Translations under genes and position numbers: made by a program | NCBI RefSeq assembly: GCF_018326425.1 | Contig: NZ_AP024601.1 | Span: 124,001 to 188,000 of the forward strand | Direction: 5' to 3' | DNA length: 64,000 bases | Source of the DNA: Polycladomyces abyssicola | Lineage (GTDB): Bacteria; Bacillota; Bacilli; Thermoactinomycetales; JIR-001 | The notes under the pieces: model-generated | Told to the model about the DNA's origin: nothing | The model's database searches: none | The model's input: the letters and a program-made list of their open reading frames with translations, nothing else | Part shown: positions 8,062-15,564 of the stretch, piece by piece | Layout: each line of letters opens with the position of its first letter | Numbering within the stretch: the stretch's first letter is position 1

Positions 8062-8460
8062 ATGAAATGGGAGTTGTGTTTAGAACGTATTGATTATGTA
8101 GAAACATTACCAACATGGGAACGGGTTTATGAGGTAATAAAACAAATGGATGGTAAAAAGCTGACCAATTTTTCATTAGATCCTCTAAATGGTGAAGGCG
8201 CTTCTCTATTATGTGGTGGAGGAGATTTGATAGATGGTGAAAGGAGATACAAAGTGGAGTATTTTAATGAGGAAGATGGTTCAGGGTATTATTTAATCAA
8301 TCCAGAAGAACCAGAGGATAAGGAATATGAATTAACTATTCAAGTATCAGATGTGCAACCAGCTAAATACTGTGTAAAACAAGAAGATGTTATTAAAGCG
8401 TTTGAGTATTTTTATAAAACCGGTCAACGAAATCCAGAGCTTCAATGGGAGGAATATTAA
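8062..8460 (+). CDS. Imm1-family immunity protein
   Basis: A 132-residue acidic cytoplasmic protein with no signal peptide. The Gly-Gly-Gly-Asp near residue 53, the Tyr-Lys-Val-Glu-Tyr strand, and the closing Ala-Phe-Glu-Tyr-Phe-Tyr-Lys-Thr-Gly ... Leu-Gln-Trp-Glu-Glu segment fit the Imm1 fold. Imm1 is the immunity family most often placed next to SCP1.201-like deaminase toxins. The ATG is preceded by GAGAAGGGATAAT and lies 13 bases after the toxin stop, so the pair is translated from one transcript. It should bind and block the toxin before export. The family call rests on motif pattern and context. Confidence 0.72.
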   Translation: MKWELCLERIDYVETLPTWERVYEVIKQMDGKKLTNFSLDPLNGEGASLLCGGGDLIDGERRYKVEYFNEEDGSGYYLINPEEPEDKEYELTIQVSDVQPAKYCVKQEDVIKAFEYFYKTGQRNPELQWEEY

Positions 8461-8622
8461 GCTAAAAAATATTACGATAAAAATCTAAATTATGTCTGTT
8501 TCCCGCAAGATTGAGGTTTTTGAATAAAAAGGCGAGGTACGCTCGGTGTGAATGGGATTTGACTTTAAAGAAGTGTGGGATGATGGTCAGTATGTTAGAA
8601 ATCCGAACCAAACATAATGAAG

Positions 8623-8654
8623 AAAACCCGTTACCCCCATGGGCAACGGGTTTT
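8623..8654. terminator. bidirectional terminator between immunity gene and opposing lipoprotein gene
   Basis: Arms 8623-8636 and 8641-8654 pair with one mismatch around a CCAT loop. There is an A-run on the left arm and TTTTT on the right, so it can stop transcripts from both sides. It marks the end of the AT-rich island. Confidence 0.8.
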
Positions 8655-8663
8655 TCATATGAC

Positions 8664-9467
8664 TTACAACGTATCGCTGCTATCGGAGTCGGACGAATCG
8701 TCCGTGGTCGAACCGTCCGAGGGGTCGTCGGATGAGTCGTCGGACGAGTCGCTGCTCGGATCTTCTTCCTGCAGGATCTGGATCCATTTTTGCCGCTCGT
8801 CTTCCGACATCGGCACACTCAGTTTGTTGGTATAGTGGAGAACGATAATTTCTTCATCCGTGGCCACTACACGGCTGATCTCATGCTGGTTGTCTTGGTA
8901 GCCGTCGTTTTCAATAACGAATTCGTACATCAGATCGTCCTGTTGTTTGGATAGCGTACGCCAGGTGACCTTGCCGTCGCGGACTTGTTCGTTGATCGAC
9001 TTGCGCATTTCCATGGCGTAGTCGTTGACGGTTGCTTGGTTTTGGAGACCTTTGTGAACGTCGATGGTGATCGCTTCCGTCCAGTCGTCCGCCGATTGCC
9101 CTTCCGGCACGTACAGGACCCGCACATTGCCGTCGTTTTGTGCGTGAACGTCAACCGGTGTCCAAGTACGCCCGTCTACTTGGATGTTTTTATCTTCCGG
9201 ATCCTCTTGGCCGGACGAATCATCGGAGTCGAGAGAGGGATCATCGTCTTGGTTGTTGGGCGCCTGGGCGATGTCGGACAAGTCGTCCTCATTCTGTTGT
9301 TGTGCCTGCTCTTTTTTGGGCTTGTCCTGCTCCTTTTTGGCTACCGGCTGTTGCTTGGCTTGTTGTTGGGCCTGAATCACCTGTTGAGCCAAAGAGATCA
9401 CGGTGGAGCAACCGGTGGAGAAGATCGCCATGACAGAAATCATAAGGACGAGCCACAAACGTTTCAC
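8664..9467 (-). CDS. lipoprotein with Ser/Asp-rich C-terminal tail, function unknown
   Basis: A 267-residue lipoprotein that starts at GTG 9467 behind GAGGTGAT. The signal peptide ends in the lipobox Phe-Ser-Thr-Gly-Cys near residue 20. A Gln/Lys-rich then acidic linker (about 25-95) leads to a compact domain (about 97-235) containing Asp-Gly-Arg-Thr-Trp-Thr-Pro and Asp-Asp-Trp-Thr-Glu. The last 35 residues are almost entirely Ser, Asp and Glu in a Ser-Asp repeat style. I do not recognise the central domain. The GC-rich codon use is like the chromosome core and unlike the toxin genes on its other side. It converges on the toxin/immunity unit. Confidence 0.75.
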   Translation of the reverse strand: MKRLWLVLMISVMAIFSTGCSTVISLAQQVIQAQQQAKQQPVAKKEQDKPKKEQAQQQNEDDLSDIAQAPNNQDDDPSLDSDDSSGQEDPEDKNIQVDGRTWTPVDVHAQNDGNVRVLYVPEGQSADDWTEAITIDVHKGLQNQATVNDYAMEMRKSINEQVRDGKVTWRTLSKQQDDLMYEFVIENDGYQDNQHEISRVVATDEEIIVLHYTNKLSVPMSEDERQKWIQILQEEDPSSDSSDDSSDDPSDGSTTDDSSDSDSSDTL

Positions 9468-9505
9468 TGGATGCCATCACCTCGATAACTGTATCAATCG
9501 TTCTA

Positions 9506-9535
9506 TTTTTATCAATATTTTCCGCTGCCCGTCAA
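9506..9535 (-). promoter_or_regulatory. candidate promoter of the Ser/Asp lipoprotein
   Basis: On the minus strand TTGACG (9530-9535) is followed after 18 bases by TAAAAA (9506-9511), about 40 bases upstream of the GTG start. The -35 is good and the -10 is weak. Confidence 0.4.
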
Positions 9536-9732
9536 CCCCTTTCGACATGATTCGGGGACTATTTTTGTCGGATTCTGTCTACTTCTTTTGGTCTATCATT
9601 TCGGTAATTCTATTTTTTCAACCAAAAACGAGGGTTTTCTTGTAAAATAGTAAAAGCATACAATCAAAATTGTCGAACTTTGGAAGTTGTTGTTTGAGAT
9701 TCGGGCAGCTTGACCAAGGGAGTGAGGAAACC

Positions 9733-11091
9733 GTGCGGTTCGGAAAATGGTGGACCTGGATTGTGGTGCTGGTACTGGCGGGTGGATGTACACTCCCGCT
9801 GGGGGCGGACAAACCGGCGCTCAAACAGGAACAAACGCCGAAGCCGAAAGCGCAGCCGATGATGGATCTGTCGGTGAAACCGTCGGAGCTGTTAAAAAGA
9901 GGGGATGCCCGCGCCATGGCGTTGGTGGGCCCGGGGAAATACGGTGACGATCGTTATGATCGGGCCAAGGTGGAAAAAGAGCTGGACAAAATCCCTTCCA
10001 ACGCGTCGCCGGAGGAGATCTATGACAAACTCATCGCACTCTTGGCCAATGATTACCGTCCTTATGTGAAAAAATACGACAACTTCAAAGCTTACATCGA
10101 GACGAAAACGACCCCCATGCCCAAAGAGGCAAAGCTGGCAGCCCTGCCTGAGGGAAAAAGGATGAATGTGGTCATTCTGTTGGACGACAGCGGAAGTATG
10201 GCAGGGAAGGTGCCAGGCGGTGTCAAATTGGATTTGGCCAAAAAAGCGGTGAAGGAGTTTGCTGCCAAATTTCCGGAAGGAGCGAACGTCTCACTTCGTG
10301 TCTACGGACATAAAGGAACCAACCAGCCCAAGGACAAGGCGCTTTCCTGCCAAAGCAGCGAGGTGATTTATTCCTCCAGCCGGTATGAGGAGAGGCGTTT
10401 GCAGCAAGCGCTGAACGGACTGAAACCGGGCGGTTGGACCCCGCTCGCCAAGGTGATTCAGGATGCCCAGCGGGATTTGGTGAGCCGCGGCGGTGAAGGA
10501 GCGACCAACATCGTCTACGTGGTGAGTGACGGCGTGGAAACCTGCGGCGGTGATCCCGTAGCGGCCGCGCAGGCGTTGCACGCATCCAACATCCAGGCCG
10601 TGGTCAACATTATCGGCTTCGATGTGGACGATTCAGGGCAACGCGCGCTGAAGGCGGTATCGGACGCAGGTGGCGGCACGTTTGCCACGGTGGACAACCA
10701 AACGGAGTTGGAAGAGGCGTTTGATGCGGAGTACAACCGGCTGTATGATGAGTGGACCAGATGGGGGAACGAAAACTACGACAAAGTGACAAAAGAAGGA
10801 AACCGGAAATATGACGAGTTGACCAAGGTAGAAAACGAATTTTACGATTCGAAGACCCAGGAGATCAATCGATTGTGGGACGCAAAGAATTATTTAGACA
10901 GCAAACGGGGATTCATTTCGGATTTGGGGGATATGATCTCACAGCGCAGTAACCTGTTGGGCGATTATATTTTTGATGAGGGTAATCAATTGAAAGAGCA
11001 GGTCCTGAAACATCAAGATGAGATGCAGGATGCCATTTTGGAGAAGCAAAATCAAGAGCAAGACAGGGTATTGCAAAAACAGTCCCAGTAA
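9733..11091 (+). CDS. von Willebrand factor A lipoprotein, paralogue of the Tad-locus one
   Basis: A 452-residue lipoprotein read from GTG 9733, 7 bases after GAGTGAGG; a longer in-frame reading from a TTG would not leave a proper signal peptide. The lipobox is Leu-Ala-Gly-Gly-Cys (Cys19). The VWA domain has Asp-Asp-Ser-Gly-Ser near residue 151 and the same Val-Ser-Asp-Gly-Val-Glu-Thr-Cys-Gly-Gly block as the gene at 1530-2840. The C-terminal 110 residues are a charged coiled coil ending in a Gln/Lys/Glu repeat. Being GC-rich, this copy looks resident, whereas the copy near the pilin genes is AT-richer. A surface-binding or protein-assembly role is inferred. Confidence 0.8.
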   Translation: MRFGKWWTWIVVLVLAGGCTLPLGADKPALKQEQTPKPKAQPMMDLSVKPSELLKRGDARAMALVGPGKYGDDRYDRAKVEKELDKIPSNASPEEIYDKLIALLANDYRPYVKKYDNFKAYIETKTTPMPKEAKLAALPEGKRMNVVILLDDSGSMAGKVPGGVKLDLAKKAVKEFAAKFPEGANVSLRVYGHKGTNQPKDKALSCQSSEVIYSSSRYEERRLQQALNGLKPGGWTPLAKVIQDAQRDLVSRGGEGATNIVYVVSDGVETCGGDPVAAAQALHASNIQAVVNIIGFDVDDSGQRALKAVSDAGGGTFATVDNQTELEEAFDAEYNRLYDEWTRWGNENYDKVTKEGNRKYDELTKVENEFYDSKTQEINRLWDAKNYLDSKRGFISDLGDMISQRSNLLGDYIFDEGNQLKEQVLKHQDEMQDAILEKQNQEQDRVLQKQSQ

Positions 11092-11110
11092 CGAAGTGGG
11101 TGAAGCGCCA

Positions 11111-11335
11111 ATGGAAGAAGATAAACAAACACGCCCCAACGGTTGTCCCAAATGCGGGTGCCGGGAAGTAAAGACGGACCGGATTGCCGTGACGGGTTCT
11201 GGATTGAGTCGGTTTTTTGATGTGCAGAACCGCGAGTTTTTGGTCGTTTCCTGTGTAGGGTGTGGGTACTCCGAGTTTTACCGGAAAACTTCCCCTACCC
11301 TGGCGGAAGTAGTGGATTTCTTTTTCGGGAAATAG
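11111..11335 (+). CDS. small zinc-ribbon protein
   Basis: A 74-residue protein from ATG 11111. Two Cys pairs are visible: Cys-Pro-Lys-Cys-Gly-Cys near the start, and Cys-Val-Gly-Cys-Gly-Tyr-Ser-Glu-Phe-Tyr near residue 50. Together they form a zinc ribbon of the nucleic-acid-binding-type small protein family found in many Firmicutes and archaea (DUF2082-like, from memory). It starts 19 bases after the VWA lipoprotein and shares its transcript and terminator. Biological role unknown. Confidence 0.7.
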   Translation: MEEDKQTRPNGCPKCGCREVKTDRIAVTGSGLSRFFDVQNREFLVVSCVGCGYSEFYRKTSPTLAEVVDFFFGK

Positions 11336-11377
11336 GGAAAAAGTACACCCGATCAAAACGGTTTTACCAGTTAAACG

Positions 11378-11449
11378 GACGCTGATCATTCCTACTATAG
11401 TAAAGCTGACTTTAGCCAGCGGGCAAAAGTGGAATGATCAGCGTCTTTT
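11378..11449 (+). terminator. long-armed terminator of the VWA/zinc-ribbon operon
   Basis: A perfect 15-base-pair inverted repeat (11378-11392 and 11431-11445) encloses a 38-base loop that can form its own small hairpin, and is followed by TTTTT. It separates this operon from the convergent SDR gene. Confidence 0.75.
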
Positions 11450-11469
11450 TGCTTCATATGGCGTTCATT

Positions 11470-12267
11470 CTACTCTGCACGTTCGGAGATTTTGCGCACA
11501 ACGGCTGTGACGGCTTTTCGCGGCAGGAAGCGAACGGATTGGGCCAGTAACCAGTTATGCAGACCGGGGATGACGATTCGATCACCCCGCATTAATCCGC
11601 GGTAGCCGATTTCGGCAACGGTAGCGGGATCCATCACTTTGTTAATGCGGAACAGCTTGGACTGCTCCAGATTGGCGCGGGTGATGAATCCGGTCTCGGT
11701 CGGTCCCGGACAGAGTGCGGTGACGGTGACGCCGGTCCCTTTCAACTCGTTGGCGATCGCTTCGGAGAAGGAGAGTACGTACGCTTTGGTCGCGTAATAG
11801 ACGGCCATCAATGGCCCTGGTTGAAATGAGGCGGTGGAGGCGACATTCAGGATTTTGCCCCGTCCCCGTTGGATCATATCCGGAAGGAAATGTTTGGTCA
11901 GATGGGTCAGGGCCGTGATATTGACCTGAATCATGTCCATTTCCTTTTGCCAATCGGTTTCCGCGAAAAACCCGTACAAACCAAAGCCGGCATTGTTGAC
12001 CAGGATCTCCACGTTCCAGCCTTGCTCCCTTACCGACCGTATAACTGCATCCGGTCCGGACGGATCGGCCAGATCTTGGGGAACCACGTCGGCTTTTACC
12101 CCATGTGTCCGGGATAATTCTTCCGCCAACTGCCGTAACTTGTCTTCACTGCGTGCCACCAGGATCAGATCGTGGCCATCTCGGGCGAAGCGTTTGGCCA
12201 GCTCATAGCCGATTCCGCCGGAAGCACCTGTGATCAGGACGCGTGGAGAAGTAGGGGGTTGGCTCAT
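11470..12267 (-). CDS. short-chain dehydrogenase/reductase
   Basis: A 265-residue Rossmann-fold oxidoreductase. The cofactor loop Thr-Gly-Ala-Ser-Gly-Gly-Ile-Gly is at residues 13-20, the structural Asn-Asn-Ala-Gly near 91, and the catalytic Ser (Val-Ala-Ser-Thr-Ala-Ser) precedes Tyr-Tyr-Ala-Thr-Lys-Ala-Tyr near 160, so the Ser-Tyr-Lys triad is complete. An Arg in the second strand (Val-Ala-Arg-Ser) suggests NADP(H) use. The substrate cannot be told from sequence. It is transcribed divergently from a MarR-efflux operon, which often signals shared control. The start ATG follows GAGGTGATCCC. Confidence 0.85.
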   Translation of the reverse strand: MSQPPTSPRVLITGASGGIGYELAKRFARDGHDLILVARSEDKLRQLAEELSRTHGVKADVVPQDLADPSGPDAVIRSVREQGWNVEILVNNAGFGLYGFFAETDWQKEMDMIQVNITALTHLTKHFLPDMIQRGRGKILNVASTASFQPGPLMAVYYATKAYVLSFSEAIANELKGTGVTVTALCPGPTETGFITRANLEQSKLFRINKVMDPATVAEIGYRGLMRGDRIVIPGLHNWLLAQSVRFLPRKAVTAVVRKISERAE

Positions 12268-12301
12268 GGGATCACCTCGTTCGTGCAGGTTTTACGGTCC
12301 C

Positions 12302-12331
12302 ATCATAAGATGAAGGTGAAAGGCTTGGCAA
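12302..12331 (-). promoter_or_regulatory. candidate promoter of the SDR gene
   Basis: On the minus strand TTGCCA (12326-12331) and TATGAT (12302-12307) are separated by 18 bases, about 35 bases upstream of the start codon. The -35 lies inside the left arm of a long hairpin (12319-12374). Confidence 0.5.
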
Positions 12332-12374
12332 CTATGCGTCATCAAGCTATGACGCACCGTTGTCAAGCCTTTTT
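12319..12374. promoter_or_regulatory. long palindromic hairpin in the SDR/marR divergent region
   Basis: AAAGGCTTG...CAAGCCTTTTT forms an outer stem, and an inner TGCGTCAT/ATGACGCA palindrome surrounds a six-base loop. It looks like an intrinsic terminator reading right, yet no rightward gene precedes it. An operator or a terminator of an unannotated short RNA are both possible. Confidence 0.5.
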
Positions 12375-12536
12375 AATGTTGAAAGGGAGCGTTGAATGTA
12401 GTCGAAACGATGAAAGTTGTCCATAGAGGGAACTCTTTACCTGGAGAGTGACTTCACCATGTGGGGATTGATTGGGGAAAGGGTTCCCATAACAGCCGCG
12501 AGTCGGAAAAGAAAAATGTAGAAGCGAAAAAGGGGA

Positions 12537-12565
12537 TTGTTTTATATGGTTAATCTCTTTATAAT
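12537..12565 (+). promoter_or_regulatory. sigma-A-type promoter of the marR-efflux operon
   Basis: TTGTTT at 12537-12542 and a perfect TATAAT at 12560-12565 with a 17-base spacer, about 40 bases upstream of the marR start. Confidence 0.75.
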
Positions 12566-12590
12566 AAAGATGTTTTTGTGGAAAGAGATT
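12552..12590. promoter_or_regulatory. probable MarR operator overlapping the promoter
   Basis: AATCTCTTT (12552-12560) and AAAGAGATT (12582-12590) form a perfect 9-base inverted repeat that flanks the -10 box and start point. This is the usual place for autorepression by a MarR dimer or tetramer. Confidence 0.5.
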
Positions 12591-12603
12591 TACGGGGTGA
12601 TGT

Positions 12604-13026
12604 GTGCGAATGGATTCAAAAGATAGACCGAGTATGGAGCGGTTGAGCAAAATGTTGCTGCGTATGGCCCGTTCCTTCGATGCCGCGTTGGAGGATGAGA
12701 TTACGCCGCAGAAATTTCTGCTGTTAAACAGTTTGTTGCGGATGAAGAAGTGCAAGGTAAATGATTTGGCGCAGGAAGTGAATCTCTCCTCGGGTGCGAC
12801 CACCCTCGCGCTGAACCGTTTGGAGAAAGAGGGGCTCATCGTTCGTTCACGGGATAAGGAAGATCGACGCATCGTGTGGGTGGAGTTGACCGAGAAGGGG
12901 CGGTCGCTCATCCTGCGGTTGGTGGAGAAGCGGCACCGGGTATGGGAGAAGATGTTGAGCACATTGACCCCGAAGGAAGAACAGGAGTTCCTTCGTCTCC
13001 TGGAAAAAATGGTCAACCAATTGTGA
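12604..13026 (+). CDS. MarR-family transcriptional regulator
   Basis: A 140-residue winged-helix regulator. The recognition region Asp-Leu-Ala-Gln-Glu-Val-Asn-Leu-Ser-Ser-Gly-Ala-Thr-Thr-Leu-Ala-Leu-Asn-Arg-Leu leads to the wing signature Asp-Lys-Glu-Asp-Arg-Arg (residues about 82-87), both typical of MarR. GTG 12604 and ATG 12610 are both possible starts behind GGGGTGA. It is the first gene of an operon with a HlyD-type adaptor and an EmrB/QacA-type exporter, so it probably represses this pump and responds to an aromatic or lipophilic ligand. The palindrome over its promoter supports autoregulation. Confidence 0.85.
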   Translation: MRMDSKDRPSMERLSKMLLRMARSFDAALEDEITPQKFLLLNSLLRMKKCKVNDLAQEVNLSSGATTLALNRLEKEGLIVRSRDKEDRRIVWVELTEKGRSLILRLVEKRHRVWEKMLSTLTPKEEQEFLRLLEKMVNQL

Positions 13027-13044
13027 GTAAGGAGGGATTTTCGG

Positions 13045-13698
13045 ATGAAAAAGATGATCGCCATTATGATTGTGTTTGCTGTCGTCATCTTCGGCGGTGG
13101 TGCTGCTGCATTGTACTACATGAATGAAGTGCAAAATTACGTCTTGGTGGATAATGCCAAGGTGCAAGGAAACCTGACGATGATCACCGCACCCGTTGCC
13201 GGGAAGATCACGGAGTGGAAAGTGAAAGAGGGGCAGTATGTGAACAAGGGGGATGTGGTGGCCCGGATTCAGGCGTCGCCGACGCAACCGGGTGAAGCGC
13301 CGCAAACTGTAAATGTCACTGCACCTCAGTCCGGTACCGTGATCCAATCCAAATCTGAGACGGGTAATTTGGTGTCAGCGGGTACGCCGCTCGCGATGAC
13401 CACGGATCTGAATCACCTGTACGTGGTTGCTGAGGTGGACGAAACCAAAATTCAGGACGTCAAACAGGGGAATGCGGTGAAAATCTCGATTGATGCCTTC
13501 CCGGATCAAAAGTTTACAGGTAAAGTGGAGCAGATCGGACTGGGAACCGAGTCTACTTTCTCGATGATGCCCAACATCAACACCGGCGGTAATTATACGG
13601 AAGTGGTGCAACGCATCCCGGTCAAAATCTCGTTGGATGGATACGCTGGTGCCCGATTGGTCCCGGGGTTGAACGCGGACGTCAAAATTGAGAAATGA
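13045..13698 (+). CDS. HlyD/EmrA-type efflux adaptor
   Basis: A 217-residue membrane-anchored adaptor. One N-terminal helix (about 5-27) is followed by a lipoyl/biotinyl-like barrel with Ala-Pro-Val-Ala-Gly-Lys-Ile and Val-Lys-Glu-Gly-Gln-Tyr-Val (about 50-75). The second half-motif is Ala-Pro-Gln-Ser-Gly-Thr-Val (about 95), and a beta-barrel domain ends at residue 217. The long coiled-coil hairpin of Gram-negative EmrA is missing, as expected without an outer membrane. It lies between marR and the MFS pump, all closely spaced, so it probably works with that pump. Confidence 0.85.
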   Translation: MKKMIAIMIVFAVVIFGGGAAALYYMNEVQNYVLVDNAKVQGNLTMITAPVAGKITEWKVKEGQYVNKGDVVARIQASPTQPGEAPQTVNVTAPQSGTVIQSKSETGNLVSAGTPLAMTTDLNHLYVVAEVDETKIQDVKQGNAVKISIDAFPDQKFTGKVEQIGLGTESTFSMMPNINTGGNYTEVVQRIPVKISLDGYAGARLVPGLNADVKIEK

Positions 13699-13734
13699 TC
13701 TGGGCATGATCACTGATGGAAAGGAGGGTTTGAC

Positions 13735-15315
13735 ATGGCTGACCACATCCCGACCCCGCCGACAGAGCAACGTGAAAACGGTGGTGTGGAAAACCGGTTA
13801 GCGGCAACCGTCGTGCTGATCATCGCCGTTTTCATGGCCGTATTGGACATGAGCATCGTTAACGTGGCGTTGCCCAGCATGATGACGGAGTTCGGTGTGG
13901 ATACGTCCGACATTCAGTGGGTGATCACCGCATACACGCTGGTGGTGGGGACGCTTGTTCCTGTTACCGGATTTGTCAGCGATCGGTTCGGATACAAGCG
14001 TGTCTTTATGCTGGCGCTGGTCCTGTTTACCGTCGGATCGTTTCTTTGCGGATTGGCTTGGAATAACCTCTCGATGATCCTGTTTCGCATCATTCAGGGT
14101 CTTGGCGGCGGGGCATTGATGCCGGTGTCGATGGCGATGATTTTCCGGATGTTCCCGCCGGAACGGCGCGGAACGGCGATGGGCTTTTTCGGGATCGCCA
14201 TCATGTTCGCGCCCGCGGTGGGGCCTACGCTGAGCGGATATTTGACGGAATACCTCAATTGGCGGCTGATCTTCTACATCAACGTACCTATCGGCATCCT
14301 GGACTTCTTCCTCGCGATGTTTCTGTTGAAGGAGTTGTCTCACGGCACCCGGCAACGGTTTGACCTGTGGGGATTTCTCACCTCGACGTTGGGATTTTCC
14401 ACTTTGCTGTACGGATTGGGGATCGTACCGGACAAAGGATGGACCGATCCGGAAGTGATCGGATTTTTGTCGGTGGCCATTGTGTCGCTGATCGTGTTCG
14501 TCCTGATCGAGTGGAACATTGATCAGCCGATGCTGGATTTGAGACTGATCCGCAACGGCGCTTTCTCAGTATCGCTGGCGATTGTCAGCATCACCAGCAT
14601 CGCCCTGTTTGTGCCGCTGTTCATGATCCCGCTGTTTTTGCAGAATATCTCGGGATTGTCTCCGATCGACACCGGATTGCTGCTGCTGCCTCAAGCGTTG
14701 GTGACGGGGCTGATGATGCCGATCGCCGGCTTTCTGTTTGACCGGATCGGGGCACGCTGGCCGGCAATAATCGGTTTGTGCCTGACGGCGTACTCGCTCT
14801 ATTTGACCCATTTTCTCGATGTGAACACGCCTCATGCGACGCTTATCTGGTGGATGGTGCTTCGGGGCATCGGCGTCTCCCTGTTGATGATGCCCGTGAC
14901 CACGGCCGGGATGAACGCAGTGCCCAGCGAAAAAGTGGGGCAGGCCACGGCCATCAACAATACGTTCCGCCAAGTGAGCGCCTCGTTCGGGATCGCATGG
15001 GCGACGTTGCTGTTGTCCCATCGCCAGGCGTATCATACAGCGGTGGGGGCCGAGCAGTTTTCGCTGTTTTCGCCGCAGGCGAATGAGACGTTGCAGCAAC
15101 TCCAAAATATGTTTATCTCGATGGGCCAGCCGCTGTTCCAGGCCAAGGCATCCGCATTGGGCTTGTTAATGGGACAGATCCAGGCCCACGCCATGGTACA
15201 GGCGATGGATGACGTGTTTTGGGTAACGATGTGGATCACCATCGCCACCATCGCATTGGCTTTCTTCTTGAAAAACAAAGGAAACGGAGCCAAGCGGCGT
15301 TCGATGATGGGATGA
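13735..15315 (+). CDS. DHA2-family (EmrB/QacA) MFS drug exporter
   Basis: A 526-residue, 14-helix major facilitator. The first helix contains Val-Leu-Asp-Met-Ser-Ile-Val-Asn-Val-Ala-Leu-Pro, the classic DHA2 motif D1. The loop after helix 2 is Gly-Phe-Val-Ser-Asp-Arg-Phe-Gly-Tyr-Lys-Arg (motif A), and motif C is Gly-Ile-Ala-Ile-Met-Phe-Ala-Pro-Ala-Val-Gly-Pro. It exports lipophilic or cationic compounds by proton antiport. It is the last gene of the marR operon, 36 bases after the adaptor, and a strong terminator follows. Substrate unknown. Confidence 0.9.
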   Translation: MADHIPTPPTEQRENGGVENRLAATVVLIIAVFMAVLDMSIVNVALPSMMTEFGVDTSDIQWVITAYTLVVGTLVPVTGFVSDRFGYKRVFMLALVLFTVGSFLCGLAWNNLSMILFRIIQGLGGGALMPVSMAMIFRMFPPERRGTAMGFFGIAIMFAPAVGPTLSGYLTEYLNWRLIFYINVPIGILDFFLAMFLLKELSHGTRQRFDLWGFLTSTLGFSTLLYGLGIVPDKGWTDPEVIGFLSVAIVSLIVFVLIEWNIDQPMLDLRLIRNGAFSVSLAIVSITSIALFVPLFMIPLFLQNISGLSPIDTGLLLLPQALVTGLMMPIAGFLFDRIGARWPAIIGLCLTAYSLYLTHFLDVNTPHATLIWWMVLRGIGVSLLMMPVTTAGMNAVPSEKVGQATAINNTFRQVSASFGIAWATLLLSHRQAYHTAVGAEQFSLFSPQANETLQQLQNMFISMGQPLFQAKASALGLLMGQIQAHAMVQAMDDVFWVTMWITIATIALAFFLKNKGNGAKRRSMMG

Positions 15316-15339
15316 CAATTGTGACGGATATGCATGGTT

Positions 15340-15389
15340 AACACCAGGGGCCACCTTCGGACAAAAGGGGGTGGCCCCTGGTTGTTTTT
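15340..15389 (+). terminator. terminator of the marR-efflux operon
   Basis: Arms around 15340-15355 and 15370-15382 (ACCAGGGGCCACC with GGTGGCCCCTGGT) are followed by TGTTTTTA. Confidence 0.85.
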
Positions 15390-15564
15390 ATAAAGAGCGA
15401 GCGGGAAACCCAACCCTTCAGGATTGGGATGATAGCGAGCGTCGGAGGTGGAAGGGGTTCAAGGAGAAGCATTTTTTTGTTATCGGGAGAGACCTTAATT
15501 TAATGGTGATATACGGCGACGCCTGAAATGTTGAAACGTCACTAAAGGAAAGGATAGGGATCTG

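Noticed and set aside
8511-9488. Several + strand frames across the Ser/Asp lipoprotein region
   Set aside because: They are antisense readings of the minus-strand lipoprotein, rich in Ser/Arg repeats caused by its Ser-Asp tail.
9670-9732. N-terminal extension of the second VWA lipoprotein
   Set aside because: It would bury the signal peptide and lipobox; GTG 9733 has a good ribosome site and gives a proper lipoprotein start.
11378-11445. 15-bp inverted repeat considered as insertion-sequence ends
   Set aside because: Only 38 bases lie between the arms and a T-run follows; it fits a terminator between convergent genes.
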